From the NCBI GenBank assembly GCA_013415865.1, contig CP058896.1, positions 1,680,316-1,744,315 on the forward strand: a stretch of DNA of 64,000 nt, read 5' to 3'. Shown piece by piece: positions 1 through 8,806 of this stretch (its first letter is position 1; each line of letters starts with the position of its first letter). Source of the stretch: Methanomassiliicoccales archaeon. GTDB taxonomy: Archaea; Thermoplasmatota; Thermoplasmata; Methanomassiliicoccales; UBA472. The notes beneath the pieces were generated by a model, which saw only the letters and a program-made list of their open reading frames with translations, did no database searches and was not told where the DNA came from. The translations under genes and the position numbers were made by a program.

Positions 1-1146
1 AAGAAAAGGATGTGGGACCTCATACTTCCGGATAGGAAAGGGATCGAAGAAGGCATCAAGAGAGATCATGGGATTGCCCTTTACCACACCACAGGGACCT
101 TCGTAGGCCCATTCACTATGAAGGTGGATGATGAGACCATAAAGGCCCCTAGGATCGTGATCGCTTGTGGCGTCAGGAGCCAAATACCCGAGATTCCAGG
201 TCTTAAGGAAAACGGATTCCTCCTCTCTGAGACTATATTTGATATTGTCAAGCTCCCAAAAAGCATGGTGATCCTTGGAGGGGGATACAAAGCCTGTGAG
301 TTTGGGCATTTCCTTTCGGCGTTCGGCGTCGATGTGACCATAATCGGTCATAATCCTTTCCTGCTCCCCAGGGAGGAACCTGAGGTAAGCGAAATGATGT
401 TGGCCAAGGCCATGGGATATATGAAGGTCCATGTGAACAAAGAGGTGACCGAGGTAAGGAAGGGCCCGAACGGCAAGATGGTCATATTCCGTGATCGTTC
501 GACAAAGGAGTTTGGGGAGGCGACAGCAGAAGAGATACTGGTGACGACAGGCGTTGTCAGCAATGCAGATACCTTGAACCTGCCATCTACAGGTGTTCAG
601 CTAGACACCAAAGGATATGTTGTCGTTGACCAGTATCTTGAGACAACACAGCCAGGCATATGGGCCATGGGGGACGTAATAGGAAGGACAATGTTCAGAC
701 ATACCGCCAACTACCATGTGGATGTTGTCTGGAGGAACATGTTCTCGAAGAACAAGACGCCCGTCGATGAGCACGCCGTTCCGCACGCGGTGTTCGCTTA
801 TCCAGAGGTAGCCTCGGTTGGCATGACCTTGGAAGATGCAAGAAGAAAAGGCATCAAGGTGCTGGTTGGAAGGGCAGACTATTTTGACACGGCCAAAGGT
901 TATGCGATGAACGAAAAGGACGGGTTTGTCAAGGTCATCGTCGAGGCCAATACCTATAAGATTCTGGGGGCCAGCATAATCGGCCCTCATGCATCGATAT
1001 TGCTCCAATCATTGGTATATCTGATGAACGCAGGAGACCAGACCTTCATCCCGATAGCTAAAAGTCAGACGATCCATCCCGCATTGTCCGAGGTCGTGGT
1101 CAACGCATTTGGAAATCTTGAAGATCCAGATCACGTTCATGGATGA
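1..1146 (+). CDS. FAD/NAD(P)-disulfide oxidoreductase, class I (dihydrolipoamide dehydrogenase/mercuric reductase type), 5' partial
   Basis: The reading frame is open from the window edge, so the N-terminus with the first FAD-binding GxGxxG and the redox CxxxxC is missing. What remains has an NAD(P)-binding glycine motif (ILGGGYKACEFG), the second FAD-binding segment (GIWAMGDVIG) and the C-terminal dimerisation domain ending with IHPALSEVV, which carries the His-Pro active-site base of the family. Class I enzymes move electrons between NAD(P)H and a cysteine pair through FAD. Without the cysteine region I cannot tell lipoamide dehydrogenase, mercuric reductase or a CoA-disulfide-type enzyme apart. 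Its 3' end overlaps the convergent PHP gene by 10 bases. Confidence 0.85.
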   Translation, partial: KKRMWDLILPDRKGIEEGIKRDHGIALYHTTGTFVGPFTMKVDDETIKAPRIVIACGVRSQIPEIPGLKENGFLLSETIFDIVKLPKSMVILGGGYKACEFGHFLSAFGVDVTIIGHNPFLLPREEPEVSEMMLAKAMGYMKVHVNKEVTEVRKGPNGKMVIFRDRSTKEFGEATAEEILVTTGVVSNADTLNLPSTGVQLDTKGYVVVDQYLETTQPGIWAMGDVIGRTMFRHTANYHVDVVWRNMFSKNKTPVDEHAVPHAVFAYPEVASVGMTLEDARRKGIKVLVGRADYFDTAKGYAMNEKDGFVKVIVEANTYKILGASIIGPHASILLQSLVYLMNAGDQTFIPIAKSQTIHPALSEVVVNAFGNLEDPDHVHG

Positions 1147-2099
1147 GGGCCGGTCTTCCCCTTTATCCTGCGCTGCTGCATCTTCTCAAGCTTGTGCTTC
1201 CTCTCTTCCTTCTTTCTCATGACCGCTTTACTGGCGACCGCTGCCAAGAATGGCACGGGGGGAGTGAAAAATATCAAGGAACCAAAAAGAGCGACGACCT
1301 TTTCGTCAACGGTCATCTTATTGACCTTCGATGCTATGGGATCATCCTCTGAACCGCTGAGGACCCCGAATAACGATTCCAGCATCAACTTGTCAGAGGC
1401 CAGTACGATCCCTATGCTCCATGAGACACCCAACCTCAGAGGGAAGGGCTGACCTCGTACCTCCGTTCTTTTGGCGATGATGGATTTTCTGAAATCCTCA
1501 GGACCTTCCCCTTCGAACAAGGTGTATGCGCATCCTATCTGCTGGAGAGAGTGAGCGTCGGAGCCAGCTACCTTCGCCCACTTTCCGCATTTTGAACGCT
1601 CCATGGCCCTCACGTTCGATGGACCATCGATATGCCCTCCGTTGATGACCTCGATGCCGTCAACGCATAGTTCGTCGATCATCCTCCCGATAGCTGGTAC
1701 ATGATAGCTGAAAGGATGGGGAGCGATGACGAGCCCGTCCTGGGCCTTGATCCTGTCGACGGTCTCCTCTGCGGTCAGACCAAGCGGTATTTCCTCATTG
1801 AGGAATAGGCCTATGACCTCTCCTTGTAGGGTACTGATCTCTTCCCCGATGACCACATGGACGTCATCATAACGTCTGGCGAACTTACTTGCCCTGAGGG
1901 CCCCTTGTATGCTGTTGTGATCCGTGATGCAGACAACATCTATGCCTCCTTGACGGGCTATCTTCACCACATCTTCAGGGTTCGAGATGGACTCTGGGAA
2001 CCTAAGGACCCCATACTCCCCGATCCCCGAATATTTCGTGTGGACGTGAACATCTGCTCTGCTCAATGTTCTTTTCACGTCCTTCCCATCCCTGCCCAT
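1137..2099 (-). CDS. PHP-domain metal-dependent phosphoesterase with hydrophobic C-terminal segment
   Basis: This 320-residue protein carries the PHP metal ligands: HVHTKYS near residue 18, ITDHNS near 59, GEEIS near 85, APHPFSYH near 126 and GSDAHS near 181. PHP enzymes use two or three metals to cut phosphomonoesters or phosphodiesters; the substrate cannot be read from sequence. After the PHP domain (to about residue 215) there is a linker, then a hydrophobic stretch around 268-288 (KVVALFGSLIFF...) and a strongly basic tail. That suggests membrane attachment, which is unusual for the family. A shorter PHP protein lies downstream of metG. The gene is convergent with the flavoprotein on its left. 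Confidence 0.8.
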   Translation of the reverse strand: MGRDGKDVKRTLSRADVHVHTKYSGIGEYGVLRFPESISNPEDVVKIARQGGIDVVCITDHNSIQGALRASKFARRYDDVHVVIGEEISTLQGEVIGLFLNEEIPLGLTAEETVDRIKAQDGLVIAPHPFSYHVPAIGRMIDELCVDGIEVINGGHIDGPSNVRAMERSKCGKWAKVAGSDAHSLQQIGCAYTLFEGEGPEDFRKSIIAKRTEVRGQPFPLRLGVSWSIGIVLASDKLMLESLFGVLSGSEDDPIASKVNKMTVDEKVVALFGSLIFFTPPVPFLAAVASKAVMRKKEERKHKLEKMQQRRIKGKTGPHP

Positions 2100-2150
2100 A
2101 GCACCACCGAGTTTCTTGAGACCTTAAGAGGAGGTTCTTAACTGATAAGT

Positions 2151-2264
2151 TCAGACCCTCCTCATTGGCTGGCCACAGCATACAAGCGTGCCAAGACCTG
2201 ACCTTTTTACCTCGACCGTGTTACCACATATATCGCATACATAGGTCTCTCCAACCTTGGTCAT
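2151..2264 (-). CDS. desulforedoxin-like rubredoxin-type iron protein (37 aa)
   Basis: A 37-codon frame starts with ATG at 2264 and ends with TGA at 2151-2153. Its cysteines are C10-x2-C13 and an adjacent pair C29-C30. The spacing C-x2-C-x15-C-C is that of desulforedoxin, whose homodimer binds one Fe(SCys)4 per subunit, and the text TLVCCG near the end matches the family. It begins 20 bases after the stop of the flavodiiron protein on the same strand, so it is probably cotranscribed and may pass electrons to that enzyme or to a related O2/peroxide detoxification step. Desulforedoxin is often only a domain of desulfoferrodoxin; here it stands alone. Confidence 0.8.
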   Translation of the reverse strand: MTKVGETYVCDICGNTVEVKRSGLGTLVCCGQPMRRV

Positions 2265-2284
2265 GGACAACCCCGAGGCACTTC

Positions 2285-3457
2285 TCACGACATAACCTTT
2301 TTCGCTACGTCCTTGCCGAATTCATAACATCTTTTTCTTCCATCGTCCAATGGGTTGAATCGTATGTCGATGTCCTCGAAAACGAATTCGAGACCGCTGC
2401 CGGCCAACGCATCTTTCACAGCTTTTGTTCCTGCTGGGACCCACCCGTATGATCCAAATACGCCCGCATATCTGTTCCTCGGTCGAAGCCCTTTGAGATA
2501 GGTGATGATATCGGCCACCGACGGGAACATCCCCATGTTCAAGGTCGGGGTACCGAACAATACAGCTTTCGAATCTAGGACCTCTCGGACGATCTGGCTT
2601 CTTTCCATTGCGCTGATCTTGCACAATTGCACCTCAACACATTCTGAAGCTATCCCTTCGGCTATCGAGTGGGCCATGACCTCTGTCGATCCCCACATCG
2701 TGTCATATATGATCGAGACCTTCTTCTTCGTCTCATGCCTTGACCAAGAGCCATACTTCTCAAGTATCTTGGATATGTTGGACCTCCAGATCACTCCATG
2801 GGCCGTGGCCAACATCTTGACGTCCAGGTCCTTGACCTTCTCAAGGGCCGACTGGTATTGCTGTCCAAAGGGCATCAAGATGTTCGCATAGTACTTGGCC
2901 GCCTCCTCAAAAAGCGTCGTGGCATCGACCTCATCATCGAACCTTTTGCTCGAAGCATAATGTTGTCCGAAACCGTCCATGGAGAACAATATTGACGCCT
3001 CTTTGCAATAGGTCATCATCGAATCAGGCCAATGGAGCATTGGTGTCTCGATGAACCTCAACGTCCTTTCTCCTATGGACATTTCCTCTCCGTCAGACAC
3101 TTTTACGACGTTCAAAGGTCCGAAGTTGAGTGAAAGGTTCTCCTTCCCCTTTCGAGATGCATATATCGGCGCTCCTGTCAGCTGTTGGAGCAGTGGGAGG
3201 CCGCTGGAATGATCGTTCTCACTGTGATTAGAGATTATAATATCGATATCTTTCGGGTCGATGATGGACCTGACCCTATCGAGCATCTGACTAAAAAATG
3301 GGGCCTTGACAGCGTCGATGATCGTGATCTTCTTGTCCAATATCAAATAAGAATTGTAGGACGTACCGCGGGGCGTCGCATAGCCATGGAAATTACGCGT
3401 GTTCCAATCGATCGCCCCGACCCAGTATATGCCATCGGAGACCTTCACGGCATTCAA
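2285..3457 (-). CDS. fprA: A-type flavoprotein / flavodiiron protein (F420H2 oxidase type)
   Basis: The 390-residue protein has the two-domain plan of flavodiiron proteins. An N-terminal metallo-beta-lactamase-like domain carries diiron ligands (HSENDHSSG, HxExDH near residue 79, and the later TAHGVIWR). A C-terminal flavodoxin domain starts near residue 245 with IIYDTMWGSTEVMAHSIAEG for FMN. Such enzymes reduce O2 to water (some NO to N2O); in methanogens the electron donor is F420H2. It is cytoplasmic, protecting oxygen-sensitive enzymes. Length is normal for the family. A desulforedoxin gene follows 20 bases downstream. Confidence 0.92.
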   Translation of the reverse strand: MNAVKVSDGIYWVGAIDWNTRNFHGYATPRGTSYNSYLILDKKITIIDAVKAPFFSQMLDRVRSIIDPKDIDIIISNHSENDHSSGLPLLQQLTGAPIYASRKGKENLSLNFGPLNVVKVSDGEEMSIGERTLRFIETPMLHWPDSMMTYCKEASILFSMDGFGQHYASSKRFDDEVDATTLFEEAAKYYANILMPFGQQYQSALEKVKDLDVKMLATAHGVIWRSNISKILEKYGSWSRHETKKKVSIIYDTMWGSTEVMAHSIAEGIASECVEVQLCKISAMERSQIVREVLDSKAVLFGTPTLNMGMFPSVADIITYLKGLRPRNRYAGVFGSYGWVPAGTKAVKDALAGSGLEFVFEDIDIRFNPLDDGRKRCYEFGKDVAKKVMS

Positions 3458-3528
3458 TCATCATCACCCGCTGTCATAATGCCAGCAGGTAATATCTATC
3501 ATTTGTGTAAATGGCCAGTCTAAACGAT

Positions 3529-5298
3529 TCATTGTGAATAATAGAACTCTCCCTTGCCTTTCTGCTCCCTATCCAGCCTAGAGCCCGGTTTGTTTATCCT
3601 TGGTCTGTTGGTGTCATTATCACGTCTGAACGTGATATCGACCCGTTGCAGGAACATGTTCATTCCTTGACGCATATCGAAAGGACCTTTCCCGCGCCCT
3701 TCGAAGCCAGGCCTTCCATCGAAGACCATTATTGAGTCTGATACCATATCCAGGAAATAGATGTCATGGTCAACGACCATCGCGCTGCGTCCACGCTTCT
3801 CCATCGTCCTCCTTATTGTCTTTGCCCCCTCCATCCTCTGGTTGGAATCTAGATAGGCCGATGGTTCATCAAGGAGGTAGATGTCTGCATCCCTGGAAAG
3901 ACACAATGCTATCGCGACCCTCTGCAGCTCACCCCCTGACAAGGTCTTGACATTCTTCTCCAATAACGGTTTGAGGTTCAGAGGATGTGCTATCTCGGTC
4001 TGGAAGAATCCTGACTCGAAGAAATCCTTAACATATGAGTTGAAAAGATCTATAACAGTACCATCAAAATCAGCCGATATATACTGAGGCTTATAGCTGA
4101 CCTTGACCACCCGATCCAGCTTTCCCCTTGTAGGCACTAAAACCCCTGCGAGCATCTTGACGAAGGTCGTCTTTCCTATGGCGTTTGGTCCCACGACCCC
4201 GACCGTCTCTCCTATCTTGATCGAACCTGGTTCAACTGTTAGCTTGAAGGCTGGAAAATCACACCCCAGTTCTCCATATTCTAAAAGGTCTATCTGCTGC
4301 CAGTTGTCTCTTGGTGGATGGCTCTCGAACCTTATCGGGTAATCCCGGAATCTTATGTTCTCCTCCTTTGCATAGCCGTCGAGATATACGTTGATCGCCG
4401 TTCTCACCTGCCTCGGCTGAGAGAAGACACCATAGGCCCCCTCTGACCCGAAGACCAGATAGACATTCTCGGCCAAGAAGTCCAGGATCGCCAGGTCATG
4501 CTCGATGACCACCACGTTCTTTTCCTTTGCCATAGATTCGATCATCTTAGCGACCTTTATCCTCTGGTAAATATCCAGATAGGAGGATGGTTCGTCAAAG
4601 AAATATATGTCAGCATCTTTCATTATGGTGGCTGCCATGGCCACCCTCTGCAGCTCCCCTCCAGACAGGTCTGTCATATTGCGTCTAACAGCCTCTTCCA
4701 GATCTAAAAGTGAGACCGCCTCCTCCAGCGACATTCTCTCCTCGACCTTTTTCAAAAGGTCAGAGACAGGCCCCTTGAAGACCATGGGCAGCCTATCGAC
4801 GTACTGGGGCTTCAAGGACGTCCGATATCTTTTTTCATAGACCGCCTTAAGGTAATCATGGACCTCTGACCCTGAGAAATGGTCAAGCACCTCATCCTTC
4901 GTCGGAGGGGAATCGAATCTTCCTAGATTCGGGACCAATTCTCCGGACAACATCTTGAACGACGTCGATTTTCCTATACCATTGGGGCCCAAGATACCTG
5001 TGACCACCCCTTTTTTCGGAACAGGTAACCGATAAAGCCTGAAAGAGTTCTCACCATATTGGTGGACCAAATCATCTAGCAGCTCATCTGGGAGACCAAT
5101 GATCTTGATGGCCTCGAACGGGCACTTATGTGTGCAGATGCCGCACCCTGCACAGAGCTCTTCCGAGATCTGGGGCTTGCCGTTCTCGCCCATAAGGACC
5201 GCCTCTACACCAGTCCTCACCTTTGGGCAATATCTCTGGCATTCCGCATTGCATTTCTTCGGTTGACAGCGGTCCTTTAGCAGGACGGCGATTCGCAT
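3529..5298 (-). CDS. rli1: ribosome recycling ATPase ABCE1 (RNase L inhibitor homologue)
   Basis: This 589-residue protein has the complete ABCE1 order. The N-terminal iron-sulfur domain has cysteines from C10 to about C65 (CQPKKCNAECQRYC, then CAGCGICTHKCPF). Two ABC ATPase halves follow: Walker A GPNGIGKST and GPNAIGKTT, signature LSGGELQRV in both, Walker B ...DADIYFFDEPS and ...DADIYLLDEPS. ABCE1 splits the 70S/80S ribosome after termination together with aPelota or aRF1. It is a single-gene unit between the flavodiiron gene and the divergent metG. The start at 5298 puts the first cysteine cluster at the usual place. Confidence 0.96.
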   Translation of the reverse strand: MRIAVLLKDRCQPKKCNAECQRYCPKVRTGVEAVLMGENGKPQISEELCAGCGICTHKCPFEAIKIIGLPDELLDDLVHQYGENSFRLYRLPVPKKGVVTGILGPNGIGKSTSFKMLSGELVPNLGRFDSPPTKDEVLDHFSGSEVHDYLKAVYEKRYRTSLKPQYVDRLPMVFKGPVSDLLKKVEERMSLEEAVSLLDLEEAVRRNMTDLSGGELQRVAMAATIMKDADIYFFDEPSSYLDIYQRIKVAKMIESMAKEKNVVVIEHDLAILDFLAENVYLVFGSEGAYGVFSQPRQVRTAINVYLDGYAKEENIRFRDYPIRFESHPPRDNWQQIDLLEYGELGCDFPAFKLTVEPGSIKIGETVGVVGPNAIGKTTFVKMLAGVLVPTRGKLDRVVKVSYKPQYISADFDGTVIDLFNSYVKDFFESGFFQTEIAHPLNLKPLLEKNVKTLSGGELQRVAIALCLSRDADIYLLDEPSAYLDSNQRMEGAKTIRRTMEKRGRSAMVVDHDIYFLDMVSDSIMVFDGRPGFEGRGKGPFDMRQGMNMFLQRVDITFRRDNDTNRPRINKPGSRLDREQKGKGEFYYSQ

Positions 5299-5390
5299 GG
5301 GGGAGCAATAAGCAACTCCGATAAAAAACTGCTTGTCCCCTCATTCCGTAATATTTCATCCACACGAACCTGCTGGCATTTGTTGTTACC

Positions 5391-5397
5391 TTTAAAT
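5391..5397 (+). promoter_or_regulatory. TATA box of metG
   Basis: TTTAAAT at 5391-5397 is a good archaeal TATA element. A transcript start about 26 bases on (near 5420) falls after the ATG at 5403 and before the ATG at 5427. The box therefore selects 5427 as the start codon of methionyl-tRNA synthetase, with a very short leader. Confidence 0.55.
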
Positions 5398-5426
5398 GCT
5401 TAATGCTCGATTCGGAACTGATCCAA

Positions 5427-7646
5427 ATGGCAAAGATATTGGTATGTGTGGCTTGGCCCTATTCAAACAGTGCGATCCACCTCGGGCATGTGGCTGGTTC
5501 TCTCCTGCCCCCCGACATTTTTTCAAAATATCATCGATTGAGAGGTGACGACGTGCTGATGGTATCTGGGTCCGACCAGCATGGAACCCCTGTCACCGTC
5601 ACGGCCGAGATGGAGGGCACCACCCCTGAGGTCGTGGCCGAAAGATATCATGAGATCAACAAAAAGGCGATCGAGGACCTAAGGATCGGCTTCAGCTTGT
5701 TCACCAAGACCCACACTCAGAACCATTTCGAGGTCGTGCATGATGTTTTCTTACGTCTTCTGGAGAAGGGCTATCTTTACAAAAAGGCAACAATGCAGTA
5801 CTATTGTCCCAAGTGCGCGAAGTTCCTTCCGGACAGATATGTCGAGGGCACATGTAAGAAATGCAGAAATGAAAGATCAAGAGGAGATCAATGTGAGAGC
5901 TGTGGCACGACCTTTGAACCAGGGGAGCTCAGCAACGCAAAGTGCACGAACTGTGGGACCGAGCCTGAGCTCAGGGAATCTGAGCACTTCTTCCTGAGGC
6001 TCAGTGAATTCCAACAGCCACTTTTAGAGTATGTCAAGGACAAGGACCATTGGAGGGCGAACACCCAGCTCTTCACGCATAATTGGTTGGAAGCAGGCCT
6101 TAAGGACAGAGCGATCACAAGGGACATGTCTTGGGGGGTCAGCGTCCCGGTCCAAGGATATGAGGGCAAGGTCATCTACGTCTGGTTCGAGGCGGTGATA
6201 GGGTATTTGAGCGCCTCAAAGGAGTGGGCCCAAAAAATTGGGGACCCAGATGCCTGGAAGGCGTATTGGACCGACCCTGATGTCAGAAGTTATTATTTCC
6301 TTGGTAAGGACAACATTCCTTTCCATACGATAATTTGGCCAGCTATCTTAATGGGATATGACGGCCTGAACCTCCCTTACGATGTTCCAGCGAACGAATA
6401 TCTGACATTCAAAGGAGAAAAGTTCTCGAAGAGCAGGGGGGTAGGCATAGATGTCCCGAGCATCCTCAAGAAGTTCGATGCCGACCTTGTCAGGTATTAT
6501 CTCGCTGCCAATATGCCTGAGGGCAAGGACACCGATTTCTCTTGGGATGATTTCGACACAAAGATCAATAATGAGCTCGTGGCCACATTGGGAAATTACT
6601 ACCATCGGGTGCTCAGTTTCACACACAAGAATTTTGGAAAGGTCCCCCCGATGACCGCAGAAGTAAAGGTCAAAGAAGCGATGGAGGTGAGGGCGACGAT
6701 TGACCAATGTAAGAACGACGTCGAAAGCCTCCTTTCCACCTGCCAGTTCAAGAAAGCCCTAAAGGCCATAATGGACCTTGCCCAATTTGGTAATAGATTC
6801 TTTGATTCCGTTGCCCCTTGGGGCCTGATAAAGACCGATAGGGAAAAATGCGGGGCGCTCCTGAACTTGAACCTGGTCATTGTCAAGGCATTGACCATCA
6901 TGAGCTATCCGTTCCTTCCACGCTCCGCAGATGAGGCCTGGTCTATGTTAGGGGAAAAGGGTCAGATTGGAAAGGGGTCTTGGAATGAGATAGGGTCTGA
7001 GATGAAAGAGGGTCAGAGCCTTGAATTACCACACCCCCTATTCACCAAGATCGTCGTGGAGAAAGAATCGAACATATTCCAGGAGTTTTCGAGATTGAAC
7101 CTGCGCGTGGCAGAGATAAAGCAGGTTTCCGACCATCCGAACGCCGAGAAGCTATACGTATTAAAGCTGGATGCTGGGAAAGAGGTACAGCTCGTTGCTG
7201 GAATAAAGGCCTACTATAGGCCAGAGGAGCTCATAGGGAAAAAGATAGTCTACGTCTCGAACCTGCAACCGGCCAAGCTGCGAGGGATCGAATCCCAAGG
7301 GATGATTCTTGCCGCCGAGGCGGGAGATAAAGTATATGTGCTGACACCTTCCGGCGATGCTGCGCCTGGGGACCCAGTGAACAGTGGTATGGTCCAGTCA
7401 GAGAAACTTCTCAGCTTCTCGGATTTCCAGAAATTGATATTGAGGACCGGACACGTCACATCGGATGGGGATGTCGATATAGGAAGGTCGCTGAGGGTCA
7501 AGTTCCCTGACCAAGGGAAGATCCCACCACAGGTTGCGGTGTTCTTACCCAGCGAGGGCTCGAACGAGGGTCTTCCGTTGTATACGGATAAAGGGGTATT
7601 GATAACCGTGGATGGTGAGCTTCAAAACGGGGCAAAGGTAAGATGA
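5427..7646 (+). CDS. metG: methionyl-tRNA synthetase with C-terminal tRNA-binding domain
   Basis: This is a class I synthetase charging tRNA-Met. The HIGH-type motif is IHLGH near residue 18, zinc-knuckle cysteines lie between about 120 and 180 (CPKC...CKKC...CESC...CTNC), and the KMSKS-type motif is KFSKS near 333. An EMAPII/Arc1p-like tRNA-binding fold spans about 553-650 (FSRLNLRVAEIKQVSDHPNAE). About 80 further residues follow with no family I recognise. An upstream in-frame ATG (5403) would add MLDSELIQ, but the TATA position and the typical MAKILVCVAWPY start favour 5427. The stop overlaps the next ATG in ATGA, so the PHP gene is translationally coupled. Confidence 0.95.
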   Translation: MAKILVCVAWPYSNSAIHLGHVAGSLLPPDIFSKYHRLRGDDVLMVSGSDQHGTPVTVTAEMEGTTPEVVAERYHEINKKAIEDLRIGFSLFTKTHTQNHFEVVHDVFLRLLEKGYLYKKATMQYYCPKCAKFLPDRYVEGTCKKCRNERSRGDQCESCGTTFEPGELSNAKCTNCGTEPELRESEHFFLRLSEFQQPLLEYVKDKDHWRANTQLFTHNWLEAGLKDRAITRDMSWGVSVPVQGYEGKVIYVWFEAVIGYLSASKEWAQKIGDPDAWKAYWTDPDVRSYYFLGKDNIPFHTIIWPAILMGYDGLNLPYDVPANEYLTFKGEKFSKSRGVGIDVPSILKKFDADLVRYYLAANMPEGKDTDFSWDDFDTKINNELVATLGNYYHRVLSFTHKNFGKVPPMTAEVKVKEAMEVRATIDQCKNDVESLLSTCQFKKALKAIMDLAQFGNRFFDSVAPWGLIKTDREKCGALLNLNLVIVKALTIMSYPFLPRSADEAWSMLGEKGQIGKGSWNEIGSEMKEGQSLELPHPLFTKIVVEKESNIFQEFSRLNLRVAEIKQVSDHPNAEKLYVLKLDAGKEVQLVAGIKAYYRPEELIGKKIVYVSNLQPAKLRGIESQGMILAAEAGDKVYVLTPSGDAAPGDPVNSGMVQSEKLLSFSDFQKLILRTGHVTSDGDVDIGRSLRVKFPDQGKIPPQVAVFLPSEGSNEGLPLYTDKGVLITVDGELQNGAKVR

Positions 7647-8305
7647 GGTTCGATTTGCACGTCCATACCGACCACTCCTCTGACAGCGAGAACTCGGTCA
7701 GGGACATAGTCAGGATACTCAAGGCCAAGGGTTTCTCGGGTGCGGTGTTCCTAGACCACAATAGCTCCGAGGGCGGAAAGGAGGCGCTATCAATAGGGGA
7801 CAAAGAATTCGTCGTTATACCAGGCATAGAGGTGAGCTCATCAGAGGGACATATACTGGCTTTGAACATCATCGAACCTGTCCCAAGAGACATGGGGGTC
7901 GCTGAGACAATCGATAAGATCCATGAGCTGGGTGGTATCGCGGTTGCACCTCATCCATATCGGTATTGGTCTGGTCTGGGTGAGGAGAACGTCCTTCGAA
8001 ATGATTTTGATGCGATCGAAGGGATCAATGCAAGGTCGAGCCCTGGATCAAACAAAAAAGCAATGAGACTTGCGAAAAAAATGAATTTACCTGCCGTGGC
8101 AGGCTCTGATTCACATAACAATGAATCATTGGGAGATGCTTACACGGTTTTCCCAGAAGGGACCGACTCTGCCGAAAAGGCCATCGAGGCGATAGTCGCT
8201 GGGAGCATCGAGGTCTATGGCAACAGCAGGACAAAGAGACGCACAGTGGCATATGTCAGTAAATCTGTGACCGAATGGCTTGGTCGCGGGATGAAGAAGA
8301 TGTGA
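7643..8305 (+). CDS. PHP-domain metal-dependent phosphoesterase
   Basis: The 220-residue protein is almost only a PHP domain: HVHTDHSSDSE near the start, LDHNSSEGG near residue 33, GIEVSSSEGH near 60, APHPYRYW near 105 and AGSDSHNN near 150. It lacks the hydrophobic tail of the PHP protein at 1137-2099. Its ATG lies inside the stop of metG (ATGA), so it is made from the same message. The family removes phosphate from small molecules or nucleotides; the substrate is unknown. It ends back to back with the convergent Roadblock-type gene, with no spacer. Confidence 0.82.
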   Translation: MRFDLHVHTDHSSDSENSVRDIVRILKAKGFSGAVFLDHNSSEGGKEALSIGDKEFVVIPGIEVSSSEGHILALNIIEPVPRDMGVAETIDKIHELGGIAVAPHPYRYWSGLGEENVLRNDFDAIEGINARSSPGSNKKAMRLAKKMNLPAVAGSDSHNNESLGDAYTVFPEGTDSAEKAIEAIVAGSIEVYGNSRTKRRTVAYVSKSVTEWLGRGMKKM

Positions 8306-8698
8306 TCATTGCCCGTTCGCGATCATCTCTTTCACCTTCATCAGGACAGCTCTAACATCCTGCCCCTGCTGAACCTCGAGGCCGATGATATGCTTTGGTC
8401 CCGCTCCTATGATCAGCATATTGGACTTCTTGAGCTCTAGGAGAACATGATCGAGGTCATCCCCCATCTCTCTCCCCAACTGCTCAGCCGCCCCAAGCAT
8501 CATTGAAGCAATGGCTGAGAACATCGCTCGATCGGTCATGTTGGGGGTAGATCCTGTAGTGAAGACGCCCGCCCTCGAAGCAGCAAAGACCGATTCGACC
8601 TTGTCCAGCCTCGAGATCTGCGTCACAATTTCGTTGAGCTTTGCGACCTCCGACGTCTTGCTCCCCCCGTTATATTCCAAACAAATGAGGAGCGTCAT
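8306..8698 (-). CDS. Roadblock/LC7-domain protein (MglB-like)
   Basis: The body (KLNEIVTQISRLDKVESVFAASRAGVFTTG... to the end) has the alpha-beta pattern of Roadblock/LC7 proteins. In archaea and bacteria these dimerise and often regulate small Ras-like GTPases. No such GTPase gene is adjacent. A TATA-like AT stretch near 8717-8724 places the transcript start close to the ATG at 8698, which I prefer (about 130 residues); an in-frame ATG at 8719 would add seven residues. The residues before the domain are hydrophobic and may not be translated. Confidence 0.6.
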   Translation of the reverse strand: MTLLICLEYNGGSKTSEVAKLNEIVTQISRLDKVESVFAASRAGVFTTGSTPNMTDRAMFSAIASMMLGAAEQLGREMGDDLDHVLLELKKSNMLIIGAGPKHIIGLEVQQGQDVRAVLMKVKEMIANGQ

Positions 8699-8806
8699 AA
8701 AAATAACTATCGACGGCATTTAATGTCCAAAGAATGCTGGAACGAGACCTTCGTTCCCGTTTCTTATATGAAAAGAATTTTATGTCCAGCCCCTCATAAT
8801 ACCTTG

